Positions 34,463-42,128 of a stretch of DNA of 64,000 bases are shown here, in pieces. Position 1 is the first letter of the stretch; the number at the start of each line of letters is the position of its first letter. The stretch covers positions 186,001 through 250,000 of the forward strand of contig NC_017668.1 of assembly GCF_000284515.1 (NCBI RefSeq). The letters run 5' to 3'. Under the pieces are notes generated by a model. It saw nothing but the letters and a program-made list of their open reading frames with translations. It made no database searches and had not been told where the DNA came from. This stretch comes from Halobacillus halophilus DSM 2266 (lineage in GTDB: Bacteria; Bacillota; Bacilli; Bacillales; Halobacillaceae). The position numbers and the translations under genes are program-made.

Positions 34463-35419
34463 ATGATCATAAGGTTCGGATACGTAGCCCATGCACTCTC
34501 CCTTTGGGAAGCCACCCCGGCAAAAACCATGACCTTTTCAAGATACAAAAAATTACAAGAAGAAGAGCGGCTGCCTGAGCTGCAAAGAATTACCCGTCTA
34601 AATTTACAGCATACACTCAGGGCCATTCATTACAATATTGCACATGAAATACCACTATATCGGTTCTCTTCCTCACTTGTTCCATTAGCCACCCATGACG
34701 AAGTGGAGTGGGATTATATTACACCATTCCAGGAGTTGTATGCTGAAATTGGTACGCTCGTTAAGAGACATGAGCTGAGAACGAGTTTTCACCCTAATCA
34801 ATTCACACTATTCACGAGTGATAAACCCCATGTGACAGAGAATGCCGTTAAAGACATGGAATATCATTATGCTTTATTAAAAGTGATGGGTCTCCATCAT
34901 GAATCTCATATTAATCTTCATATCGGAGGGGCCTATGGGGATAAATCAGCTGCCCTGGAGCGCTTTCATGAAAATATAAAGCAATTGCCAGATCCTATCA
35001 AAAAGCAAATGACCTTAGAGAATGATGATAAAACGTACACCACTACAGAAACCTTGGAAGTATGCGAAAAAGAAGGGATTCCCATGATGTTTGACTATCA
35101 TCATTACATGGCTAACCATACCGCTGAGGAAGATCTAGCTGAACTTTTGCCAAGGTTTTACGAAACGTGGTCCGGATACGGGCTTCCACCTAAAGTTCAC
35201 TTATCTTCTCCAAAGAGCGAAGGGGCTTATCGTAGTCATGCAGATCATGTAGATGAAGCGTTTGTAACCCCTTTTCTAAAGATAGTGAAACAGACAGAGC
35301 AGCCGATTGATGTCATGATTGAGGCTAAGGAAAAGGATCGTGCTCTATTGAAGCTTGTAGAAGACCTGGCCGCTCAGAGAGGTGTGAAGCGGTTAAAAGG
35401 GGCAGAGCTTGATTTTTAA
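34463..35419 (+). CDS. uvsE: UV DNA damage endonuclease
   Basis: 318-residue TIM-barrel endonuclease that nicks DNA 5' of UV photoproducts, an alternative to UvrABC. The start is typical ([27 protein letters not shown]). Metal ligand clusters: [40 protein letters not shown], and the C-terminal [15 protein letters not shown], all conserved UvsE/UVDE motifs. RBS AAGGAG. Standalone; in Bacillus it is usually active in sporulating cells. Confidence 0.95.
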   Translation: MIIRFGYVAHALSLWEATPAKTMTFSRYKKLQEEERLPELQRITRLNLQHTLRAIHYNIAHEIPLYRFSSSLVPLATHDEVEWDYITPFQELYAEIGTLVKRHELRTSFHPNQFTLFTSDKPHVTENAVKDMEYHYALLKVMGLHHESHINLHIGGAYGDKSAALERFHENIKQLPDPIKKQMTLENDDKTYTTTETLEVCEKEGIPMMFDYHHYMANHTAEEDLAELLPRFYETWSGYGLPPKVHLSSPKSEGAYRSHADHVDEAFVTPFLKIVKQTEQPIDVMIEAKEKDRALLKLVEDLAAQRGVKRLKGAELDF

Positions 35420-35471
35420 AAGTGGATTAAACCCACGCAGAAATGAAATTCCGCAAGAGGAGGTGTAGAAG

Positions 35472-35939
35472 ATGACTGACGAAGAATACCTGAAGTACAC
35501 GATTCAATTAGCCGCTGACAATGTGGATCACGATGGAGGTCCATTCGCTGCCATTGTAGTAAAAGAAGGGACTATTATTGCGGAAGCAGGTAACAGAGTG
35601 ACAGAGAAGATGGATCCAACAGCGCACGCGGAAGTGCAGGCGATTCGAAGTGCGTGCGAAACTCTGAAACATTTTGAATTGAAAGGATGCGAGCTCTATG
35701 TAAGCTGTGAGCCCTGCCCTATGTGTGTGGGAGCTATCTATTGGGCGCGTCCTGATCAGGTGTACTTTGCGGCAGGAAGAGATGATGCCTCACGGGCAGG
35801 TTTTGATGATAATCTGATCTATAAAGAAGTTTCAAAGGATCCACAGGAGAGATCTCTACCTTTCCGCAGGATAAACGTACAGGATGCAGCGCTTCCTTTT
35901 AAGAAGTGGGAGAGGAAAGAAGATAAATCAGCGTATTAA
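35472..35939 (+). CDS. guaD: Guanine deaminase
   Basis: 155-residue zinc-dependent deaminase converting guanine to xanthine. Cytidine-deaminase-fold motifs: His52-Ala-Glu54 (HAEVQAIR) and PCPMC (Cys82, Cys85). The flanking VGAIYWARPDQVYFAAGRDDASRAGFDDNLIYKEV and a Phe/Tyr-rich C-terminus match bacillar GuaD, including the domain-swapped tail. RBS AAGAGGAGG. Ends 13 bases from the convergent CDP-alcohol phosphotransferase; no terminator seen between them. Confidence 0.92.
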   Translation: MTDEEYLKYTIQLAADNVDHDGGPFAAIVVKEGTIIAEAGNRVTEKMDPTAHAEVQAIRSACETLKHFELKGCELYVSCEPCPMCVGAIYWARPDQVYFAAGRDDASRAGFDDNLIYKEVSKDPQERSLPFRRINVQDAALPFKKWERKEDKSAY

Positions 35940-35952
35940 GTTTCCTTTCCAT

Positions 35953-36534
35953 TTACTGCAGGATTCGCTTTGCTTCTATGAACCTTTGTATTCCTGTAAA
36001 CAATTCCACAGCGAAGAAAAGAAGAGTGGACCATAGAAGGAAGTTGGGAAACAGAAGCATAATACTAAAGAATATAAAGCCTTCTGATCGTTCAGCCGCT
36101 CCTGCTTGATAATAAAATGACTTGATACCTGCCTTTTCAGAAACTGCCCCTACGACTAGGAAAACCGTCATGGAAATAATGATCGAAACGCTTAACAGTA
36201 GTAGTGGCCACATGACTTCGGGATGTAAATAGGCAATCGCCACAATCATAGCTACTTCCACGATTCGATCGAACGTAACGTCCATGACGGTTCCAAAGGG
36301 AGAGGATTTAGTATGGCGTGCCATCGTCCCGTCAACAGCGTCTAAAAAACCTGATATCCATAATACGATGACTCCTATTATTGGATAACCGCTTAAGTAG
36401 AGAAGACTGGTAGAAAGACCTACTATAAGTGCGAGAATGGTTATCTGATTGGGGGTCCTTCCTCTTCTTAATAAAAAAGAAGCGGTTTTTTCTATAGATG
36501 GCTGTACATACTTTCTGGCGTGCGTGTCTAACAT
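35953..36534 (-). CDS. CDP-alcohol phosphatidyltransferase family membrane enzyme
   Basis: 193-residue inner membrane enzyme with about five helices. The catalytic signature D-x2-DG-x2-AR-x8-G-x3-D-x3-D is complete (DAVDGTMARHTKSSPFGTVMDVTFDR). It transfers a phosphoalcohol from CDP-diacylglycerol or CDP-alcohol; the exact alcohol (glycerol phosphate, inositol, serine) cannot be told. ATG 36534 has an AGGTG site; a GTG 9 bases upstream is an alternative. Divergent from the LysM hydrolase gene. Confidence 0.88.
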   Translation of the reverse strand: MLDTHARKYVQPSIEKTASFLLRRGRTPNQITILALIVGLSTSLLYLSGYPIIGVIVLWISGFLDAVDGTMARHTKSSPFGTVMDVTFDRIVEVAMIVAIAYLHPEVMWPLLLLSVSIIISMTVFLVVGAVSEKAGIKSFYYQAGAAERSEGFIFFSIMLLFPNFLLWSTLLFFAVELFTGIQRFIEAKRILQ

Positions 36535-36662
36535 TAAAATCACCTGCTTTTCTCTTTTTCTCTCATTCTAACCCTTTCTAGTGGTTCATAAAATCATTTA
36601 AGCTCCTATTCCGTACATTATACAGCTGGTAATGTTGGAAAGAATTAATAGTGAAAAGTTTT

Positions 36663-36706
36663 AACCTCCCATGTTAATGTGTGAAATAGATTATTTCAGG
36701 GAGGTT
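36663..36706 (+). promoter_or_regulatory. Leader hairpin that sequesters the ribosome-binding site
   Basis: AACCTCCC (36663-36670) is the complement of GGGAGGTT (36699-36706), which contains the ribosome site of the gene starting at 36715. An inner stem TGAAATA/TATTTCA stacks below it. If transcribed as part of the leader, translation would be off until the stem opens. Confidence 0.55.
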
Positions 36707-36714
36707 GATTGCAT

Positions 36715-37296
36715 ATGTTTAAGAACTTAATGATTTCCTTATTGGTGTTTGCTGGAATATTCACATTTACTTTCCCTGCGCAGGCTGAAGGCGCTGAAGA
36801 AACTTATACCGTCCAAAAGGGCGATTCCTTATATAGCATTGCATCGAACTATGGCATTTCTACCCATCAGCTGAAGGCGGTCAATGATAAATCGTCTTAT
36901 ATGATTTATCCGGGAGAACAGTTGCAGATGCCTGTGCTGCCTGAAGAATGGGAGAAAGATTTACTTGCCCGCTTAGTTGAGGCGGAAGCTAAAGGCGAAA
37001 GTTATGCAGGTAAAGTGGGCGTGGCGACGGTAGTTTTAAACCGTGTAGAAAGCGATAAATTCCCAGACTCCATCTATGGAGTGATTTACGATGGAATTCA
37101 ATTCTCTCCAGTATTGAACGGGACGATCGAGCAGCCTGCCAGTCAGGAATCGAAACAGGCTGTAGAGGAAGCCGTAGCTTATCAGGGATACGATAGAGAG
37201 TCTCTTTTCTTCTATAACCCTTCGAAAGCTTCCAGCAGTTACCTCAGCAGTAAAGAAGTGACTACAGTAATTGGTGATCACGTATTCTTACGGTAA
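36715..37296 (+). CDS. LysM-containing cell wall hydrolase (SleB-like)
   Basis: 193-residue exported protein. Signal peptide to about 23 (FTFTFPAQA), one LysM domain (about 29-72, ETYTVQKGDSLYSIASNYGISTHQLKAVN) and a C-terminal Hydrolase_2 domain with the catalytic Glu in RLVEAEAKGESYAGKVGVATVVLNRV. The family includes the spore cortex-lytic transglycosylase SleB and CwlJ. ATG 36715 has GGGAGG at good distance; this site is paired in a leader hairpin. Role in germination or growth is inferred. Ends before a strong terminator. Confidence 0.9.
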   Translation: MFKNLMISLLVFAGIFTFTFPAQAEGAEETYTVQKGDSLYSIASNYGISTHQLKAVNDKSSYMIYPGEQLQMPVLPEEWEKDLLARLVEAEAKGESYAGKVGVATVVLNRVESDKFPDSIYGVIYDGIQFSPVLNGTIEQPASQESKQAVEEAVAYQGYDRESLFFYNPSKASSSYLSSKEVTTVIGDHVFLR

Positions 37297-37299
37297 TAT

Positions 37300-37336
37300 A
37301 AAAAGCAAGCATGGTTAGCCATGCTTGCTTTTTTTG
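37300..37336. terminator. Bidirectional terminator
   Basis: AAAAAGCAAGCATGG-tta-GCCATGCTTGCTTTTT, nearly perfect, between the convergent hydrolase and symporter genes. Confidence 0.88.
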
Positions 37337-37351
37337 TCTTATTTAAATAAT

Positions 37352-38764
37352 TTAACCGGCTTCTTCATCATCAAACAGTTCCACTTCTTGTTTACTTTTA
37401 CGTTTCTTATATACCCGGTTCACATAATCATCTGTAAGGGCTGCAATTTCTTTATGCAGGAATAGGAGCGGAATAATATTGGCTAGTAGTACAAAGGCCA
37501 GCAGCAAATCAAGGAATTGCCACACAAATTTCAGCCCGCCGATGGCTCCGACAAAAACCGCTAAAATATAAACGATCCTCATAACACGGGCAAATTTAAG
37601 GTTATATAGATACTCCGCTTGTTTTTCGCCATAGAATACCAGGATCCCAATGGTCGTCATGACAAAGAATAATAGAAAAATGGAGATAAATGTACTTCCG
37701 AAGGCATCTCCAAACTCTGTGCCAATGGCAATGTTAATCATGTTGGAAGCTTCCGTTCCCCCAACCTCTTTCCATGCTCCGGTAACTAGAACGGTGATGC
37801 CCGAAATGGTACAGATAACAATCGTGTCAATAAAGACACTGAATATTCCCCAGAGACCTTGTCTGGAAGGGTGGTCTGTCTTCGCGGCAGCATGAGCAAT
37901 AGGAGCTGTTCCCAGTCCTGCTTCATTAGAATACAGACCGCGGGCAATCCCCCAGCGTAGAGCTTGAGCTACACCCGCGCCAGCGAATCCTCCTGTTGCA
38001 GAAACCGGAGTGAAAGCATGAGTGAAGATTAAACTGAATACTTCCGGAAGCTGACCGACATTGGCAAAGATGACATAAAGGCAGACGGTTAAGTAAATAA
38101 GTACCATACCCGGCACCAATTTATCGGTAATCTTGGCGATACGCTGAATACCTCCGAATACGACAGCAGCAATAGCGACACATACCACAGCTCCTGTAAT
38201 ATAAACAGGCCAGCCGAATGCTCCCTCGGCCTGTGTGGCAATGGAGTTGGACTGTACCATCGTACTTGGAATCAGTTCAAGCATAAGAAAAAACGCGAAG
38301 GCTGAGGAAAGCCATTTCCAGCCGAGGGCTTTTTTTATGTAATATTGAGGTCCCCCGACCCAAACGTTCTTTTCGTTCTTTTCCCTGTACTTCATACCCA
38401 GCAGAATTTCAGAGTATTTTGTCGCCATTCCTATGAGAGCAATAATCCACATCCAGAATAATGCTCCGGGACCTCCTAAGGAGATGGCAATAGGAACACC
38501 AACAATATTAGTGGCTCCTGCAGTAGAGGCTAAGGCAGAGGTGAATGCTTGAAATGGGGTGATGGTACCTTTTTTATCGGTTTTCTTGAAGATCTGACCG
38601 ATGGTTTGATGGAGAACGTGACCAAAGAAGCGAAATTGAAAGAATTTGATTCTAATGGTAAGGAAAATACCTCCTGCAATCAGAATAATAGCAAGTGGAT
38701 ACGTCCATAAAAAATCTGACAAGTCAGCAATCCCTTGCTCTATACTACTCCATAATTGTCCCAA
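37352..38764 (-). CDS. Sodium:alanine/glycine (AGCS) family symporter
   Basis: 470-residue membrane transporter importing a neutral amino acid (alanine, glycine or glutamine) with Na+. About 10-11 helices; family motifs TPFQAFTSALASTAGATNIVGVPIAISLGGPGALFWMW and GIARGLYSNEAGLGTAPIAHAAA are present. The start is TTG behind AAAGGAGG. An acidic/basic tail (KKRKSKQEVELFDDEEAG) is cytoplasmic. A sodium-driven symporter suits a saline habitat. Monocistronic. Confidence 0.92.
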   Translation of the reverse strand: MGQLWSSIEQGIADLSDFLWTYPLAIILIAGGIFLTIRIKFFQFRFFGHVLHQTIGQIFKKTDKKGTITPFQAFTSALASTAGATNIVGVPIAISLGGPGALFWMWIIALIGMATKYSEILLGMKYREKNEKNVWVGGPQYYIKKALGWKWLSSAFAFFLMLELIPSTMVQSNSIATQAEGAFGWPVYITGAVVCVAIAAVVFGGIQRIAKITDKLVPGMVLIYLTVCLYVIFANVGQLPEVFSLIFTHAFTPVSATGGFAGAGVAQALRWGIARGLYSNEAGLGTAPIAHAAAKTDHPSRQGLWGIFSVFIDTIVICTISGITVLVTGAWKEVGGTEASNMINIAIGTEFGDAFGSTFISIFLLFFVMTTIGILVFYGEKQAEYLYNLKFARVMRIVYILAVFVGAIGGLKFVWQFLDLLLAFVLLANIIPLLFLHKEIAALTDDYVNRVYKKRKSKQEVELFDDEEAG

Positions 38765-38916
38765 TTAAAGGCCTCCTTTAAAGTATTAGAAATTTTGTGT
38801 GAATTAATCCATATATTCCCTAAAATGTTGTAATTAAACACAAAATGAGCAAGAGAGATGAGAATGAAAAGTGGTTCGCGTATGATGGTTATAAAGGCTC
38901 TCAGGAGGGATAAGCT

Positions 38917-39513
38917 TTGTTAATCCATAAGGACCATTTCAAAGATCATAATATGAGTAAGTTGATCAAAGGCGCAGTTGTACCGAGACCGATTGCATGG
39001 GTGTCTACAGAAAGTACTGATGGTGTACGCAATTTAGCGCCATTCAGCTTTTTTACAGTAGCTTCAATGGACCCCATTACGTTATGTTTTTCAGTGGGAA
39101 ATGTAGAACGGGAAAAAGATACACTGACTAATATTAAAGAGACCGGCCAGTTTGTCGTGAATATCGTATCTGAGTCGCTTGCCAATCAGATGCATGAAAG
39201 CAGCAAAGCTCATCCGAGAGAAACAGATGAATTCATAAAGGCAGGAACGAGGACAGAACGAGCGGCATACGTAGAAGCTCCACTAGTTACGGATTCACCC
39301 GTAAGCATGGAGTGTGAGCTCGACAGGATCATTGACCTGGGGCTCAACCAGCTAATTCTTGGACAGGTTGTTGGCTATCATGTTAGGGAGGAAGTGTATA
39401 TGGAAACAGATAAGATTGACCCTTATAAGTTGAAACCTGTGGGGCGTATGGCAGGAGATTATAGTTATATCCGTGAATTCTACAAGCTTCCAAATGAGAA
39501 TTTGCCAGAATAA
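38917..39513 (+). CDS. Flavin reductase-like FMN-binding split-barrel protein
   Basis: 198-residue protein of the flavin reductase-like (DIM6/NtaB) family. The N-terminal VPRPIAWVSTESTDGVRNLAPFSFFTVASMDP and the NIKETGQFVVNIVSE segment are the FMN-binding hallmarks. It either supplies reduced flavin to a partner or reduces a small substrate. The TTG start has AGGAGGG 7 bases upstream. Monocistronic, ended by a terminator. Confidence 0.88.
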   Translation: MLIHKDHFKDHNMSKLIKGAVVPRPIAWVSTESTDGVRNLAPFSFFTVASMDPITLCFSVGNVEREKDTLTNIKETGQFVVNIVSESLANQMHESSKAHPRETDEFIKAGTRTERAAYVEAPLVTDSPVSMECELDRIIDLGLNQLILGQVVGYHVREEVYMETDKIDPYKLKPVGRMAGDYSYIREFYKLPNENLPE

Positions 39514-39541
39514 AAAAGCACCCAATGTGGGTGCTTTTTTA
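39510..39541. terminator. Bidirectional terminator
   Basis: AAAAAGCACCCA-atg-TGGGTGCTTTTT. It overlaps the last codons of the convergent DUF2935 gene region and serves both directions. Confidence 0.85.
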
Positions 39542-40339
39542 TTCCGTACGGGGCTTTGTAGGGTCACAGGAAGGGTGCTCTCCCTGTGTAGACTCAGCTA
39601 TTTTAAATAAGTAATAACATTCTTCGCGAGCCATATGGTCTGCCATTAAAGTAGAAAAAGTACCTAGTAGTTCGGCATTCATCTCCATTTCTTCCAGTTC
39701 TCTCAGAAAGGTTTTAAAAATCTTCATTTCAAGAGCTACTTCATCGTTAAATTTTCTTAATGCTGGAAAGGATTGGCGATTCGTGCGCAGGTACCCTTTC
39801 ATTTCTACGGCTTTTAAGTAAAATTGCTCAAAATGCTTCGTAAACTTATCGCTTTTTTCTTTCAAGCGCTTTTCCACACCATCCAGTTCATCATTAATAG
39901 CTCCCGCGTGTCCTGAAGCGTCCATTAACCAAAGGAGATGGTGATGCAGCTCATGGAAGAGAGGCGGTACTTCTCTTTTTCCTAAATAGCCAATAACCAG
40001 CATATACTCTTCCAGTTCATTTACCATGTGATTAATAAAAGTGGGAGGAAGGTGGATCTTGATTTGACTAAAGAGAGAGCGCTCAAGTAAATCAAGCTTA
40101 AACCGGTGAAATTCTCGTACTTTTTCTCCAGCTTGAAGGCTGAAAGTCATCCAATCCTGTATGGTTCCACTTCTGGATTGATTGAGATAATCATCCCATA
40201 ACTGTACGTAAGACTTAGCCAATTCAATCGTTTCTTGTTCTGAAGGGTATAACGAATCTCTGATAAACCTGGCATGGTCTCCCAAAATTTGCAGCCAGAA
40301 CTGATGCTCGAACTTAGCTGTTTCTTGAAAGCTCTTCAT
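39539..40339 (-). CDS. DUF2935 domain protein
   Basis: 266-residue all-helical cytoplasmic protein, two related four-helix bundles. Potential metal ligands recur: KFEHQFWLQILGDHARFI, HELHHHLLWLMDASGHAGAI, VALEMKIFKTFL and MADHMAREECYYL (Glu/His pairs). Proteins of this family bind iron in known structures, as far as I recall, but have no established function. RBS AAGGGGTG. Standalone gene with its own terminator region. Confidence 0.85.
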   Translation of the reverse strand: MKSFQETAKFEHQFWLQILGDHARFIRDSLYPSEQETIELAKSYVQLWDDYLNQSRSGTIQDWMTFSLQAGEKVREFHRFKLDLLERSLFSQIKIHLPPTFINHMVNELEEYMLVIGYLGKREVPPLFHELHHHLLWLMDASGHAGAINDELDGVEKRLKEKSDKFTKHFEQFYLKAVEMKGYLRTNRQSFPALRKFNDEVALEMKIFKTFLRELEEMEMNAELLGTFSTLMADHMAREECYYLFKIAESTQGEHPSCDPTKPRTE

Positions 40340-40413
40340 TGTCTACACCCCTTGTCTATAGCTTCCTTCCATAATTATTCAAAAAAGGAGGGGCTCATAC
40401 GAAGGACTCTCAT

Positions 40414-40436
40414 AAAAAAAGCTCGCAGATGCGAGC
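40414..40436 (-). terminator. Terminator of the ThDP-enzyme operon
   Basis: GCTCGCA-ga-TGCGAGC followed on the minus strand by a run of seven T, about 60 bases after the stop of the leftward gene at 40494. Confidence 0.8.
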
Positions 40437-40493
40437 TGAAACAGACTTGAACCTTTTCTACTAATACTCTGGAATTGAGAGTGGTTCAGTATC

Positions 40494-42128
40494 TTATTTT
40501 CCAAAGGATGAAAGGAATTTCACTCGGTCTCCCATAGGCGGAACGGTATCATCTACCAGAGATATTTCCAGCAAAGATGGGCCGGTGGTTTGAAGCAACT
40601 GGCGAACCTTTTCTTCAGTAAGTTCACCCAGGTGGTCAATTCGAGCGCACGGTACACCTAAGGAAGCAGCCATTTGAGAAATATCCACCGGTTGTTGAGA
40701 AAATCGTTCATGGGCTCGTTTATATTGAAGGGAGTGGCCATGATGAACCATGCCAAGACGTGAATTGTTCATAACTACGAACAATACGGGAATATCGTAC
40801 TCTTTTGCCGTAAGGATCTCCATTCCGTGCATAAAGAAGCAGCCATCTCCTGTAATACTAATCGTTGGCCGTTCCGGTTCAGCAATTTTGGCGCCAATAG
40901 CACTGCCAATACCACTTCCCATAGCCCCAAAATGCACGTTTATATCAAAGGAGTCTTCATGAAAGACATTCATGTGGTTAATGACGTAGGCCATAAATTC
41001 TCCAATATCAATTGTATATCTTGAAGAGGAAGGCAAAATTTCTTGTAGCTTATGCAGCACATTGGAGGTATTGTACTCTTCCGTCAAAGATACGTTAGCC
41101 CTGTTCTCCGCAGGATAAGAATTTCTTTTCTTTCCGCGTGCATTTAATTCTGTGATCATGGAAGAAACGGTAAGGTGAACATCGCTGTGAATCGCTGTAT
41201 CTACGACATATTTTCGATTGAAAACAGAAGCATCGAAATCGACCTGTATGGTCCATTTGTCTTTATTAATATTAGGGTTCCAATTATTGGTGGCCGTTTC
41301 TCCGAGACTGGAGCCTAATATAAGAACCGCTTCCTTTGTACGATCATTAATCAGCTGGGAAGCTTGTTCATGACCGGCAAACCCGAATACACCGGCGAGA
41401 AGTGGATGGTCATCGGGGATCAATCCTTTGGCCTGCGGAGTAGTGACAATCGGCCAGTGGAGAGTTTCGGCTAATTCAAGCACATCATTAACTGACCCCC
41501 GTATACCTTGGCCAGCAAAGATATAACCACTTTTGACTTCCGTCATTTTGTCAACCGTTTCATGGATTAACTGGTCATCCGGCAGTAAGGGAGTGCGAGA
41601 TGGGAAAGCTGGAATCCGGGGTGCAGGAATATCGTGCAACTGCACATCGATCGGCATTGCAATATGTACAGGACCCGGGACTCCCGTAAGGGCAATTTCT
41701 ACGGCCGTATGAATTTCAGAGAGAAGGTCTTCCGCCTTATCCACCCGTTTACTGTACTTCGTGACAGATTGATAAAGTGGATCTGCATGAAGCTCCTGGG
41801 AAGCGTTAAGTCCAACAGTGTTTACAGGTACAGCGCCCGTTAGAAACAACACAGGCAAGTGTTCCCGCATAGCATTTGCTGCCCCCGTAACTAAGTTAGT
41901 ACCGCCGGGACCGCTGCTCCCAATACAGACTCCGAGAGACTGAGAATACTTGGCATAAGAAGCGGCCATATAGGCGGCAGCACCTTCATGTTTAGCAATG
42001 ATTGGTGTAATGGAAGGTGTATCATAAAGTTCATCAAAAAAAGCATTAACGGACCCTGCAGGGATTCCGAAGATTTTGGACACATTTCCTGACACTAGGT
42101 AATCCAGAACAGCTCGAACGGATTTCAT
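40494..42128 (-). CDS. Thiamine diphosphate-dependent enzyme (acetolactate synthase-like)
   Basis: 544-residue ThDP enzyme. The catalytic Glu is in AKHEGAAAYMA (about 49), and ThDP/Mg binding is in GDGCFFMHGMEILTAKEYDIPVLFVVMNNS. Three domains as in acetolactate synthase, pyruvate oxidase and related decarboxylases. No regulatory subunit or other branched-chain genes are nearby, so it is not the biosynthetic ilvB. Substrate not predictable. It starts inside the stop of the upstream c-di-GMP gene (ATGA, 42125-42128), so translation is coupled to a signalling protein, which is unusual. Confidence 0.83.
   Translation of the reverse strand: MKSVRAVLDYLVSGNVSKIFGIPAGSVNAFFDELYDTPSITPIIAKHEGAAAYMAASYAKYSQSLGVCIGSSGPGGTNLVTGAANAMREHLPVLFLTGAVPVNTVGLNASQELHADPLYQSVTKYSKRVDKAEDLLSEIHTAVEIALTGVPGPVHIAMPIDVQLHDIPAPRIPAFPSRTPLLPDDQLIHETVDKMTEVKSGYIFAGQGIRGSVNDVLELAETLHWPIVTTPQAKGLIPDDHPLLAGVFGFAGHEQASQLINDRTKEAVLILGSSLGETATNNWNPNINKDKWTIQVDFDASVFNRKYVVDTAIHSDVHLTVSSMITELNARGKKRNSYPAENRANVSLTEEYNTSNVLHKLQEILPSSSRYTIDIGEFMAYVINHMNVFHEDSFDINVHFGAMGSGIGSAIGAKIAEPERPTISITGDGCFFMHGMEILTAKEYDIPVLFVVMNNSRLGMVHHGHSLQYKRAHERFSQQPVDISQMAASLGVPCARIDHLGELTEEKVRQLLQTTGPSLLEISLVDDTVPPMGDRVKFLSSFGK

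Noticed and set aside
38795-38810. Rex-like half-site (TTGTGTGAATTAATCC) upstream of the AGCS symporter gene
   Set aside because: The second half TTCACAA is missing, so the site is not palindromic.
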